Below, in pieces: positions 52,976-62,223 of a stretch of 64,000 nt of DNA. Every line of letters starts with the position of its first letter. The stretch's first letter is position 1. This DNA is from Clostridia bacterium (GTDB lineage: Bacteria; Bacillota; Clostridia; Lachnospirales; Lachnospiraceae), in the NCBI GenBank assembly GCA_910576325.1, contig CAJTIM010000017.1, positions 1 through 64,000 on the forward strand, written 5' to 3'. The notes below the pieces were generated by a model that was not told the DNA's origin, did no database searches, and worked only from the letters and a program-made list of their open reading frames with translations. The position numbers and the translations under genes are program-made.

Positions 52976-54747
52976 GGTGCTTCCTCCTTTGCTGTTATGT
53001 TATATACTTCAAAAATCTGTTCACCATAGTTCAAAGTGTCCACCAGAGTTCGTCCCTGATATCCTTCTCCATAAAGACTTTCATAATATCGATCCATGTA
53101 CCGCAGATTCACATTTTCCAGAGAAATCACATATACATTTTCCTTCTCCGCGATATCATGTTTAGCATCCGTAATACCAAGCCTCTGCGCTTTCTCATTT
53201 TCCAAAGGAGAAAAGGTATGCCAGCCGCCCACAGACAGGAGATTGCTAAAAGCAAAGTCCCTGCCTACGGTAAAATTATCCGTATAGGTTTCGATGGAAA
53301 AGGTAGTCATAAAATACACATTATCCGGATGTTCCGCCATATAGCGGTTCACATCTAAAAACTGCAAATTATAATCTCTTCGCCAGGTGTTATTTTCTTT
53401 CACGGTATTCCAGGTCATACCGGCTATCAGCAGTAAAACCGCACATACTCCGCCGGCTGCAAGGCCATTCACCCAACTGCCTTTCTTTTCTTTTTTGCCC
53501 CCTTGCTGATCTAAGCGTATTCGATACCAGATTCCCAGCATTGTCAAAAAGGCCAGCAGATACAGGGAGAAGCCTACTCGCTCCAGAATACGATTGCGAT
53601 AACCCAGATACAGCCAAAAGGCACACCATACTGTCAGTATAGCCAGTATCAGCTCCATCTGTCTTCTATCTCTGCCAAGAGCCAGCCCTGCCGCCAGAGC
53701 AATTGTACATAGACATATGAGATTGGTCAAATGATAGGTGTCCTTGCCCAAATGTTCATAGATCCCCAAAAGTCCGGAAAAAATCCGCTCCATAAAAGGA
53801 TGCTTCTTTAAATAAAGCTCTGCGGAATAGTCTGCCAGCCTCCTCATATTTTCGCTGTAAAGATTATCTGTCAGGTAAAGGGAATAGCGCTGCAGATTTT
53901 CCGCCTCCTCCGGTGAAAACCCCAGAGTATCATAAAGCTCCGGTTCTTCATCATAGGCCGGTAAATCATAATAATCCATAATTGCTTCCCGATCTGTATT
54001 GTAGGAACGAAACTCTCTCCACTGAGAGGAACCGTAAGCAAAGCACTCCATTCCCAAAATGAGTACCACCCCGATGAAAAGTGCCGCAGGAACCCACAGA
54101 TGCTCCAAAGCAAAGGGCAGCCGCCCATGCTTTTTTAAGGATCCATATTTCCACCAAAAACACAAAGATGCCACAGGCAAAACCATCAAAAATACATCGT
54201 CCCGGACCATAAGAGACAGCAGGATCAGAAAAACCGCAATCCCCTCCTCCACATAAACGCAAAACAGCTCCTTTGCATCGGAAGTGTAAAAAAGATAGAT
54301 GCCTGCCGCTCCTGCAACAGCCGCCGTAGTGGTCCACTGAAAAGCCGTAATATGCTGCAGCCCCAGACAAGTCAGCAAAAGCAGAGACAGTAAAAGATAA
54401 GAGCCCTTCCAAATAAAACCTCTCTCAGCCGCCAGACCCCGGTATAGAATCATGGAAAAAGCCAGCAAAATAATCCCTATCATCGTTATCCCATACCAAT
54501 CAAGACCGGGAACTATACGGTACATTCCGGCAATCAGAAGTCCCAGACAATATTTTACATGAAGAAGATGGGCATCCGGCGTTCCCGTAATAACGCCTGC
54601 TGCCACATTTCGCATAGCTACGTCATCGTTAATGTCATAGATAAACGGAATTTTCTGATAAATAAATATAAAATAAATACCTGTTATCACAAAGGAAAGC
54701 AGCATCAATAGCAACGTACGTCCCTTTGTCCCTGTCCATTTTTTCAT
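52972..54747 (-). CDS. Large polytopic membrane protein, copy A (possible GT-C glycosyltransferase)
   Basis: A 591-residue protein with about ten TM helices and a C-terminal extracellular domain of about 130 residues. The first external loop reads YDINDDVAMRNVAAGVITGTPDAHLLHV. The adjacent acidic pair just after TM1 is the classic placement of catalytic acids in GT-C enzymes. It aligns along its length with copy B next door, including LDWYGI, YRGLAAERGF and the LPAYDEEPELYDTLGF region. CGGAGGAAG precedes the ATG. Family unnamed to me. Confidence 0.75.
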   Translation of the reverse strand: MKKWTGTKGRTLLLMLLSFVITGIYFIFIYQKIPFIYDINDDVAMRNVAAGVITGTPDAHLLHVKYCLGLLIAGMYRIVPGLDWYGITMIGIILLAFSMILYRGLAAERGFIWKGSYLLLSLLLLTCLGLQHITAFQWTTTAAVAGAAGIYLFYTSDAKELFCVYVEEGIAVFLILLSLMVRDDVFLMVLPVASLCFWWKYGSLKKHGRLPFALEHLWVPAALFIGVVLILGMECFAYGSSQWREFRSYNTDREAIMDYYDLPAYDEEPELYDTLGFSPEEAENLQRYSLYLTDNLYSENMRRLADYSAELYLKKHPFMERIFSGLLGIYEHLGKDTYHLTNLICLCTIALAAGLALGRDRRQMELILAILTVWCAFWLYLGYRNRILERVGFSLYLLAFLTMLGIWYRIRLDQQGGKKEKKGSWVNGLAAGGVCAVLLLIAGMTWNTVKENNTWRRDYNLQFLDVNRYMAEHPDNVYFMTTFSIETYTDNFTVGRDFAFSNLLSVGGWHTFSPLENEKAQRLGITDAKHDIAEKENVYVISLENVNLRYMDRYYESLYGEGYQGRTLVDTLNYGEQIFEVYNITAKEEAP

Positions 54748-54792
54748 AACTTCCTCCGGCTGTTTGTTACCCTTTGACCCCACCGGTAGCAT

Positions 54793-56538
54793 TTATTCTT
54801 CCCTTCCTGTCTTCTCCGGCCGATACAAATAATAATTTCGGCCGCCAACACTCCTTACCTCCTGACATACCAGCTCCGTTTCCGGATATTTTCCGGAAAA
54901 ATATGTTCCCAGAAAGCCTGGCTCCTCCAAATCTCTCACGACAAGATAAGCATTAGGATTGTTAAGAATTGTCTCCTCCACATTTTCAATATCGAGAGCT
55001 CTCATTCGTGCCTCGTCCACCGGAGAAGTTGTATACCAATCACCCAGGGTCAGACAGCGGTTGATTCCCTGACCTCCCTTAACTGTTACGGACGCGCCCC
55101 CTACGGGCTCTGCCATATATGTCTCGATAAAATACAGCTCCCCATCTTCCTCCCTGCTGGCAGCCTTGAATTGCTGATAGCTGTCGTCCATTGCCCGCTT
55201 TTCCTGATTCCACAATACAGTTCTTTGAAGCTTAAATATGACTGCTCCAAGACATAAAAACAGGATTAAGGGGGCAGTCACTCGTTTCCATAGGTTCCCT
55301 TTCCCGTTCTCTTCCTTTTCAAACCACAATCGGGCAAAGCAGGCCGCCAGACCGAGCATCATCGTCAGATGCAGCGAAAAGGCCACTCGCTCCGGAAGCC
55401 TTCCCGCAAAGCCAAGGAGCAACCACAGCACCCCTTCTGCTCCCAAAAATAAAAGAAGGGGAATTAGAGTTCCTTTTTTGCGGCTGCGAAAAAGGAAAGC
55501 AAGAATCCCCATGATAAAAAACAGGGTTGGCAGACTAAGCTCCGCGTATTCCGGGTTTACCAGCTGCCTAAGGCTTAAATCCAGTCCGCTCTTTATCTTT
55601 CCTCCCATTTCCATTCCTGCCTGGCGTACAGCTTCTTTACTTAGGGCTTCCATCATTTCCGCATCCAGCCCCTCCACCAGATAAAGGGCATAGTGGCGCA
55701 GATTCCGCACCTCATGCTCGCCCAGCCCCAATTCTTCAAAAAAAGCCGGATTTGCTTCATAAGAAGGCACTCCGGAATAATCGTAAACCTCTGATCTGGC
55801 ATGCTGAAACCGTTTAAATTCCTTCCAGTCCGCTGTGGAATAAGCCTGACTCTCTATCAGTGCTACTGCTCCCACGCTGACAAAAACCAAAAACGGCAGA
55901 ACAATTTCCCCAAAGCAAAAGGAAATGCCTTTCTTTTGTCTTTTGATAAACCTCCATAAAAAAACAATTCCAAATCCCGGCATGACCATAAAAAACACAT
56001 CATAACGAATGCAGAAGGTCAAAAGCAGCAGCAGCCAAATCAAAAAGGAATCCGGCAATTGTCCGTCCCTTTTCCCCTCTAAGGTGACGTACAAATATAA
56101 AGCGGCCGATCCAAGAGCTGCCGCGCTTATAGTCCATTCAAACTGTGCTGCATGAGGCAGCAGGCCGATTCCAAACAGTCCTAAAACAATCCCTGTATAG
56201 ACGGCCTTCCACAAAAGGCTGCTTTCCCTTGCAAGCCCCCGATACAAAACCGCCGCCATCGCCAAAAATAAAGCCCCGGCCATAAAAAAACCATACCAGT
56301 CAACGCTCCCATTTACCAGATAAAGCCGGCTCAGCAAATACCCCAGCGCATATCGGACAAAAATGAGATGCCCGTCCGGCGTCCCGGTAAAAGCTCCGGA
56401 CGCTATATCCCGCATAATCACATCATCTGCAATGGCATAAATAAAGCCTGTCGTATAATACACCAAGAGACCGTACAGGCACGCAATCCCCATGGATACC
56501 CCTAGGGCAATCCCTGTCTTCGTTCCACTCTTCCTCAT
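54793..56538 (-). CDS. Large polytopic membrane protein, copy B (possible GT-C glycosyltransferase)
   Basis: A 581-residue paralogue of copy A. The loop motif is YAIADDVIMRDIASGAFTGTPDGHLIFV, followed by VDWYGF, YRGLARESSL and VPSYEANPAFFEELGLG. Ten or so TM helices precede a C-terminal extracellular domain ending FSGKYPETELVCQEV. Divergence is considerable, so the duplication is old. GGAGGAATGATCC precedes the ATG. The 55 bp between the copies holds only the copy A ribosome site. Confidence 0.75.
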   Translation of the reverse strand: MRKSGTKTGIALGVSMGIACLYGLLVYYTTGFIYAIADDVIMRDIASGAFTGTPDGHLIFVRYALGYLLSRLYLVNGSVDWYGFFMAGALFLAMAAVLYRGLARESSLLWKAVYTGIVLGLFGIGLLPHAAQFEWTISAAALGSAALYLYVTLEGKRDGQLPDSFLIWLLLLLTFCIRYDVFFMVMPGFGIVFLWRFIKRQKKGISFCFGEIVLPFLVFVSVGAVALIESQAYSTADWKEFKRFQHARSEVYDYSGVPSYEANPAFFEELGLGEHEVRNLRHYALYLVEGLDAEMMEALSKEAVRQAGMEMGGKIKSGLDLSLRQLVNPEYAELSLPTLFFIMGILAFLFRSRKKGTLIPLLLFLGAEGVLWLLLGFAGRLPERVAFSLHLTMMLGLAACFARLWFEKEENGKGNLWKRVTAPLILFLCLGAVIFKLQRTVLWNQEKRAMDDSYQQFKAASREEDGELYFIETYMAEPVGGASVTVKGGQGINRCLTLGDWYTTSPVDEARMRALDIENVEETILNNPNAYLVVRDLEEPGFLGTYFSGKYPETELVCQEVRSVGGRNYYLYRPEKTGREE

Positions 56539-56541
56539 GGA

Positions 56542-57489
56542 TCATTCCTCCGATCCGTACAGCTTCCCAAATCTATCCCGCACTGCAAGAAGCTGCATCT
56601 CAAAATCCTGTTTATTTTTCTGCTCTATGCTCTGCAGAACCAACCCCGCAAAAAAGGACTGCAAAGCCGCAACCAATACGAAGCAGCACACAATCAGAGT
56701 CGGAAATTTGGGAACCAGCCCTGTTTCTATATAGTCTGCAATCACCGGAATCAAAAATCCTACGCCCAAGAGCACCAAAACTACAGATAATAGAGAAAAG
56801 AAGCTAAAGGGCTTGTAGTTCTTATACAGATTCAGAATCCTGGTCAGCACCTTAAAGCCGTCGGAAAAAGTATTCAGCTTGGAGATGCTGCCTTCCGGCC
56901 GATCCCGGTAATCGATTATAACATTATCCACCTGCATGTGCTTGTCCGCCGCATGAATACTCATCTCCGTCTCAATCTCAAATCCCCGGGAAAGCACAGG
57001 AAAAGTCTTTACAAAAGAATAGCTGAATGCCCTGTATCCTGTCATAATATCCTGAATATTCGTATCAAAAAACCGGTTGATGCAATTCTTCACAAAGGAA
57101 TTCCCAAAATTGTGAAACGGCCGCTTATTCTCCGTATAGTAAGTAGAGGAAAGACGATCGCCTACCACCATATCTGCCTGCTCCTTCAAAACTCTTCTCA
57201 CCATCTCAGGTGAAGCTTCTGCGGGATAAGTATCATCCCCGTCCACCATCACATAAACCTCGGCATCTATTTCCCGAAACATCCGGCGAATAACATTTCC
57301 CTTTCCCTGAAGGCGTTCCCTGCGCACCACAGCCCCTGCTCTCTCTGCAAGCTCAGCTGTGCCGTCGGTGGAATTATTGTCATAGACATAGATCACCGCC
57401 TCCGGAAGCTCTCTGCGGAAATCCTCCACTACTTTCTTTACTGTCTTACTTTCGTTATAACAGGGTATCAGTACGGCTACTTTATCCAC
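56542..57489 (-). CDS. DPM1-like family 2 glycosyltransferase with C-terminal TM helices
   Basis: A 315-residue GT2. VAVLIPCYNESKTVKKVVED and VYDNNSTDGTAELA are the donor-binding elements, MVDGDDTYPAE the DXD, and two TM helices (about 230-285) anchor it. Relatives form polyprenyl-phosphate sugars, giving substrates to GT-C enzymes such as the large neighbours. The start is GTG with GAGGGATAGAGA upstream, and it overlaps the DUF6020 gene by 13 bases. It ends just before copy B starts. Confidence 0.9.
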   Translation of the reverse strand: MDKVAVLIPCYNESKTVKKVVEDFRRELPEAVIYVYDNNSTDGTAELAERAGAVVRRERLQGKGNVIRRMFREIDAEVYVMVDGDDTYPAEASPEMVRRVLKEQADMVVGDRLSSTYYTENKRPFHNFGNSFVKNCINRFFDTNIQDIMTGYRAFSYSFVKTFPVLSRGFEIETEMSIHAADKHMQVDNVIIDYRDRPEGSISKLNTFSDGFKVLTRILNLYKNYKPFSFFSLLSVVLVLLGVGFLIPVIADYIETGLVPKFPTLIVCCFVLVAALQSFFAGLVLQSIEQKNKQDFEMQLLAVRDRFGKLYGSEE

Positions 57490-59243
57490 TCTCTATCCCT
57501 CCTCCATATAAGAAAAATCAGCAACGGGGCACATGCAATCACCGGATAGTGATACCGCATCTTGACCACGGGCCCCAGCAATGTCGTCAAAAAATACATA
57601 AGCAATGGAATTACAAGAATCAATTGTCTGTATTGCTGTCGGTATAAAAGCATCAAAAGCGTAAACAGCATCAGCCAGGTATACACGCCCAAATTAAAGC
57701 TTGCTGCAAATATGGGCATCTTTTGAAAAGCAGACTCATTTCCAAGTCTTCGATAAAACTCGGACAGGGCTGGAAGCTTCGGCTCCATTACCACATCCAC
57801 ATCCTCACGGAATTCCTTACAGTAATATTCAAAGTAATCCCTTCCATGTTCCGTATCCTCAATAGAATTACCCGGATACCAGTAGCCGAAAGTATTGGTC
57901 AAAATAGAATCAATATAAATTCTCTTGTGCCGCAGTCCTGCCGTTCCCCATGCTTTCAAAAAAGGCCCTGGATTTTGGCTGAACTTTTTACCATTAAAAT
58001 ACGCCTTTACCGGATCAGCAAACCGGGACATGTAAGAGTTCATCCCCTTCTCCTCTATGATGGAAAGGAACGCTTCCCTCTCTTCCTCAGTCAAGCCCTG
58101 ATAATCCAGATTGTATACACGGGCAGCTGACTGCATCAGCACGCTGCACATTTCCCTTGGATCCCCCTTCTCAATTCCCAAGGCTCCATAAAAGGGACCT
58201 GTATACAACATGTAGAAGCTCAGACAAATCAGAATCAGAATCCCCAAACGCTTCCAATATTCCCAAAAAGACCAGATAAGAAAGGGAATGCACAATACAA
58301 ATGTATGAAATCCGTTATTTCGAAAAGCAAAGAAGAAAAACACTGTCACACAAAACAAAGCCTGGCGCAGAACAGAAGAAAAAAATGCTTCCCTATCCTC
58401 TGCTATCTCAAATAGCTGTACCATTAGTATGGCAAATAATCCGGTAAAAACGGTATCCTTGGTAGCACACAAAGCCATCAGACCGTTCACCGGATGAATA
58501 GCAAAGAAGACAAAGGCTCCAATCTGAAGCCATTGCGGAGCCTGCTTCTTTTTCAGATAATAGCAGACATAAGCATACATGCCTGACAGCAAAGTCATCT
58601 GCAAAAGAGAATAGAACATCGCTCCCCCGTTATTGCTCCCAAAAAGGCTTCTTCCCGCCTGTCGGCAAAGCCCCAGTAAAAAGGTATGGAGAATAGGATG
58701 ATGTCCTGTCACCTCACCGTCCACAAAGCTCGTGAGCTGCCAGCCGCAATCATAGGAAAAAATCCCCGGCCAGGAGGCCAAAAGCACCGGAACCCAAGAC
58801 AGAAACAGAAAAAGCCAGCACAGAAGAAGCCAGAGTATCCCCGGACTTTGTTCCTTCCAAGGCGCACTTTTCCCTTCTTCCAATAAAAGAAGCAGCAGCC
58901 CGATACAGGTGCTAAAAAAAGGCGTCAGGCAGAGAATTGCCCAAAACACGCGGCCATGCCAGATAGTATCCATATAATTCAAAGAACAGCCCATACAAGT
59001 CATGGATGCCGCCAAAACACCTCCTGTCAGGCCGTATACTATTACACGCCTGTCAAGATTCTGTTCCAATGCATGGAGTCCCAGAATTAAAAAAGCACCA
59101 AAAGCAGCCATACAAAAGACACTGTTGGAAAACATGGTGCTTTCACCTCGTATTTCGTAAAGCAGATTAAAGCCTGTTACAGCCAAAAACGCCATGGCTG
59201 CTGCTATCATTTTTTCTATGGTTCCATATGCCTTTCCTGTCAT
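57477..59243 (-). CDS. DUF6020-like polytopic membrane protein (possible glycosyltransferase)
   Basis: A 588-residue protein with about 12 TM helices. The segment SWPGIFSYDCGWQLTSFVDGEVTGHHPILHTFLLG (about 158-192) holds the Asp/His set I associate with DUF6020 proteins of Firmicutes, and resembles GT-C acid loops. ALCATKDTVFTGLFAILMV and PLLMYFLTTLLGPVVKMRYHYPVIACAPLLI near the C-terminus are typical of the same group. The ribosome site is weak. Function unknown; a glycan-assembly role follows from context. Confidence 0.75.
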   Translation of the reverse strand: MTGKAYGTIEKMIAAAMAFLAVTGFNLLYEIRGESTMFSNSVFCMAAFGAFLILGLHALEQNLDRRVIVYGLTGGVLAASMTCMGCSLNYMDTIWHGRVFWAILCLTPFFSTCIGLLLLLLEEGKSAPWKEQSPGILWLLLCWLFLFLSWVPVLLASWPGIFSYDCGWQLTSFVDGEVTGHHPILHTFLLGLCRQAGRSLFGSNNGGAMFYSLLQMTLLSGMYAYVCYYLKKKQAPQWLQIGAFVFFAIHPVNGLMALCATKDTVFTGLFAILMVQLFEIAEDREAFFSSVLRQALFCVTVFFFFAFRNNGFHTFVLCIPFLIWSFWEYWKRLGILILICLSFYMLYTGPFYGALGIEKGDPREMCSVLMQSAARVYNLDYQGLTEEEREAFLSIIEEKGMNSYMSRFADPVKAYFNGKKFSQNPGPFLKAWGTAGLRHKRIYIDSILTNTFGYWYPGNSIEDTEHGRDYFEYYCKEFREDVDVVMEPKLPALSEFYRRLGNESAFQKMPIFAASFNLGVYTWLMLFTLLMLLYRQQYRQLILVIPLLMYFLTTLLGPVVKMRYHYPVIACAPLLIFLIWRRDREWIK

Positions 59244-59347
59244 GACAACAATTTTCCGATCTTATTATTTATACAAAAGATAATTCCCTTCGTATCTTGT
59301 ATTTTATAAATGACAACTTTTTCTGTCCCTATTTTTGAATGTTAGCA

Positions 59348-61309
59348 TCATTTAATGGTATAATCCGAATAATCCAGCGAAAAATTAGGATTGAAGTAAG
59401 GATCGCCGGCCTCCAGCTCCGCCTTCCACTTCTCCCGGAACAGCGCCACCTCATTTTGGAACCGCTTCAGCTTCTCCCCTTCCTCCATCCCCCGGGTCTT
59501 GGACTCATAGTGGAACAGCTCACAGAAAGGAGTAAATACGTTCAGATACCCGGCCTTTCGAAGCTTCAGGCAGAAGTCCACATCATTGAAGGCCACGCTG
59601 AAGGTTTCGTCCAAGCCTCCCACCTCGTCATACTGGTTCTTTTCCACCAGCAGGCAGGCTCCCGTCACCGCCGTTACATCCTGAGCATAGCAGAGTCGTC
59701 CCATATAGCCCAGATGCATCTTGTCATCCTTGTAATGGGTATGTCCGGCCGCCCGGTGCGCTCCCAGTCCGATGACAATGCCTGCATGCTGGATGGAATT
59801 GTCCGCATAGTAAAGCTTGCCGCCCACAGCCGCCACATCGGGCCGCTGGGCATACATAAGAAGCTCCTCCATCCATTCCCGGGTGATAATCTTCATATCG
59901 TTATTCAGCAGAAGCACATACTTTCCATTGGCAAAGGACACGCCGAAATTGTTGATGCGGGAGTAGTTAAAGTCTCCCTCGTATTTCACAATGCGAATCC
60001 GCTCATTGTGCTCCAGCGCCTTATAATAGTCAAATATCTCCTTAGTCTCGCTGTTGTTTTCCACCACAATGATCTCATAATTGGGATAGGTGGACTTATT
60101 GACAATGGATTCCACACAGCGTGACAAATCCTCCATGTGATCCTTGTTGGGAATCACAATGGAAATCAGCGGCTTTTCCAAAATCGGATAGCGAATCCGG
60201 AAAATCGTGGGGAATGCCCGGGTGCTCTCCACCTTGGCATCCATTCCGTAAACCGCCTGAATGTGATCGTGAACGGCCCGCTTAGCCGCATCAATGGCAT
60301 ACGTCTTTGCATTGATATCCTGGGCTACGGACGCTTTGTGAGAACGCCAGTAATACAATGCCTTCGGTACATGGCATACCTTCTCGGCCTTCGTGGTAAG
60401 CCTGAGAATCATATCGTGATCCTGGCTGCCGTCATATTCACTGCGGAACAATCCCGCCTCATCCAAAAGCTCCCTGGAAAATGCGGAAAAATGGCAGATA
60501 TAATTATTTCCTCTCAGGTTATCAATGGCAAAGTCCGGCTTAAAGTGGAGGACAATCATATGATCGATGCTGTCGCCCTCAAAGGTAATCTCGTCACAGT
60601 AAATGTAATCTGCCCCCGTCTCATTGATTGCCTTCGTATATTCAAAGAGTGTAGCCGGATGCAGGATATCGTCATGGTCAAAAAGACCGATATAATCTCC
60701 TGTCGCCAGCTTCAGGCACTCGTTGGTATTGCCGGAAATTCCATAGTTGTGATCCAGCACATGATAAACAATGCGCTCATCCTCTTTTGCATACTTCTTA
60801 CAGATCTCTCCTACATAAGCATGTTCATGATCGCTTCCGTCCGCCAAGCACAGTTCCCAGTTCCCGTAGGTCTGATATTTTACGGAATCCAGCATATCTG
60901 TGAGGAACTTCTCCGGCGTATTGTAAAGAGGCACCAGGATACTGAACTTCACCTTATTTTCAAAAACCGTCTCCCGCTGCTTTTTCGCCTCCTCCGGTGT
61001 GGGGAAGCTGGCTGTCCCGTGGCGCTTCATGTTTTTGCGCTCCTGAAGCTTGCTGCGCACCTTGCGCATTAAGCCCGGAATGGAACCGTAGCGTGTAAGG
61101 CGATCCCGGGTTTTCTCATAAAAATGAAGGGCTTTGCGCAGGGGGATGGAAAGCTTCCAGGCAAAGCTGTTCTTAATGCGATCCAGCTTAAAGCGCAGCT
61201 CTTCAATCTCTTTCTCCGACTCCTCGATCTTACTTAAGAGAACCTCAGTTTTTTCCCGTTCAGCCTCATACAGCTTTTTATAGTCATTCTGTAATTCCTG
61301 GTTATCCAT
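59348..61309 (-). CDS. Double family 2 glycosyltransferase (RgpF/rhamnan type)
   Basis: A 653-residue protein. A charged coiled coil (about 5-45, EAEREKTEVLLSKIEESEK) is followed by two GT-A domains: the first from about 115 with FSILVPLYNTPEKFLTDML, LADGSDH, LFDHDDILHPATLFE and QDHDMILRLT; the second from about 375 with ISIVIPNKDHMEDL, VENNSETKE, LLNNDMKIIT and AFNDVDFCLKLRKAGY. Such tandem enzymes add successive sugars of a rhamnose-rich chain. Neighbours are an ABC-2 exporter and rmlC. CAAGAGG precedes the ATG. Confidence 0.9.
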   Translation of the reverse strand: MDNQELQNDYKKLYEAEREKTEVLLSKIEESEKEIEELRFKLDRIKNSFAWKLSIPLRKALHFYEKTRDRLTRYGSIPGLMRKVRSKLQERKNMKRHGTASFPTPEEAKKQRETVFENKVKFSILVPLYNTPEKFLTDMLDSVKYQTYGNWELCLADGSDHEHAYVGEICKKYAKEDERIVYHVLDHNYGISGNTNECLKLATGDYIGLFDHDDILHPATLFEYTKAINETGADYIYCDEITFEGDSIDHMIVLHFKPDFAIDNLRGNNYICHFSAFSRELLDEAGLFRSEYDGSQDHDMILRLTTKAEKVCHVPKALYYWRSHKASVAQDINAKTYAIDAAKRAVHDHIQAVYGMDAKVESTRAFPTIFRIRYPILEKPLISIVIPNKDHMEDLSRCVESIVNKSTYPNYEIIVVENNSETKEIFDYYKALEHNERIRIVKYEGDFNYSRINNFGVSFANGKYVLLLNNDMKIITREWMEELLMYAQRPDVAAVGGKLYYADNSIQHAGIVIGLGAHRAAGHTHYKDDKMHLGYMGRLCYAQDVTAVTGACLLVEKNQYDEVGGLDETFSVAFNDVDFCLKLRKAGYLNVFTPFCELFHYESKTRGMEEGEKLKRFQNEVALFREKWKAELEAGDPYFNPNFSLDYSDYTIK

Positions 61310-61439
61310 CTTTTACCTCTTGGCATCTGTTCAGCGTCTTTCCATGAGAAGGAAACACTTTCCAAACAGCTGCTATCTTATTTACTTTGCATCATTTGAA
61401 ATATTTTTTGATTTTGAAGCACAGCCGGGAGACTTATAT

Positions 61440-62180
61440 TTATTCGCCGGGAGCTTCATAGGCATCACAGACCTCCTCGGCTTCTCCCATCATCCGAACA
61501 TGGCCGTGATCAATCCAGATGGCCCGGTTGCAGATCTCTTTTACCTGCTCAATGCTATGGGACACAAATAATACGGTCGTATTCCGCTCCATCATTTCCC
61601 GGATGCGCTTTTTGCACTTGTTCTGGAACTGATAATCTCCTACAGCCAATATCTCATCCACAATCAAAATATCCGCATCTACAATGGTAGCAATCGAGAA
61701 TCCCAGCCGCGCCAGCATACCGGAGGAAAAATTCTTGATGGGCACATCCACAAAGCGCTCCAGACCGGCGAATGCTATGATATCGTCAAACCGCTCCTCC
61801 AGCATTTCTCTGGGGTAACCAATCAACGCGCCATTGAGAAATATGTTCTCCCGCGCCGTCAGATCGTGGTCAAAGCCTGCTCCCAATTCAATCATGGGGG
61901 CGATTGTACCGGCAGTTTCCACGCTCCCCTTGGTGGGGCGGAGCACTCCGGCTATGATTTTCAGCATGGTACTCTTTCCCGAGCCGTTCATGCCCACAAG
62001 CCCTACGGAGTCGCCTTTTCGTATCTCAAAGCTTACATCGTTTAAAGCCCAGAACTCCTCGTAAAAAAGCTGGCGCTTCAGCGCTTTTATGACATACTCC
62101 TTAATGCTGTCTACCTTTTCTCTGGAGAGGTTGAAGCACATGGATACATCCCTTACCTCTATGGCATTTTCTATCTTCAT
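61440..62180 (-). CDS. ABC-2 polysaccharide export ATPase (TagH/Wzt-like)
   Basis: A 246-residue ATPase for a wall-glycan exporter. Walker A is GMNGSGKST, the signature FSSGMLARLGFS, Walker B DILIVDEILAVGD and the H-loop VSHS, together with the leader FYEEFWALNDVSFEI typical of TagH/RfbE/Wzt. There is no long C-terminal carbohydrate-binding domain, so chain selection is probably by the permease. It follows the permease gene by 43 bases. A 130-bp gap to the next gene holds nothing I could assign. Confidence 0.93.
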   Translation of the reverse strand: MKIENAIEVRDVSMCFNLSREKVDSIKEYVIKALKRQLFYEEFWALNDVSFEIRKGDSVGLVGMNGSGKSTMLKIIAGVLRPTKGSVETAGTIAPMIELGAGFDHDLTARENIFLNGALIGYPREMLEERFDDIIAFAGLERFVDVPIKNFSSGMLARLGFSIATIVDADILIVDEILAVGDYQFQNKCKKRIREMMERNTTVLFVSHSIEQVKEICNRAIWIDHGHVRMMGEAEEVCDAYEAPGE

Positions 62181-62223
62181 ATTTTGTTTCCTAATTCCTC
62201 TCCATAATTTACAAGCGTCTGCT

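Noticed and set aside
59244-59347. Strong promoter for the DUF6020-wecE genes
   Set aside because: Several A/T-rich boxes are present but no hexamer pair at 16-18-bp spacing; only a weak AAGATA/TATCTT hairpin was noted.
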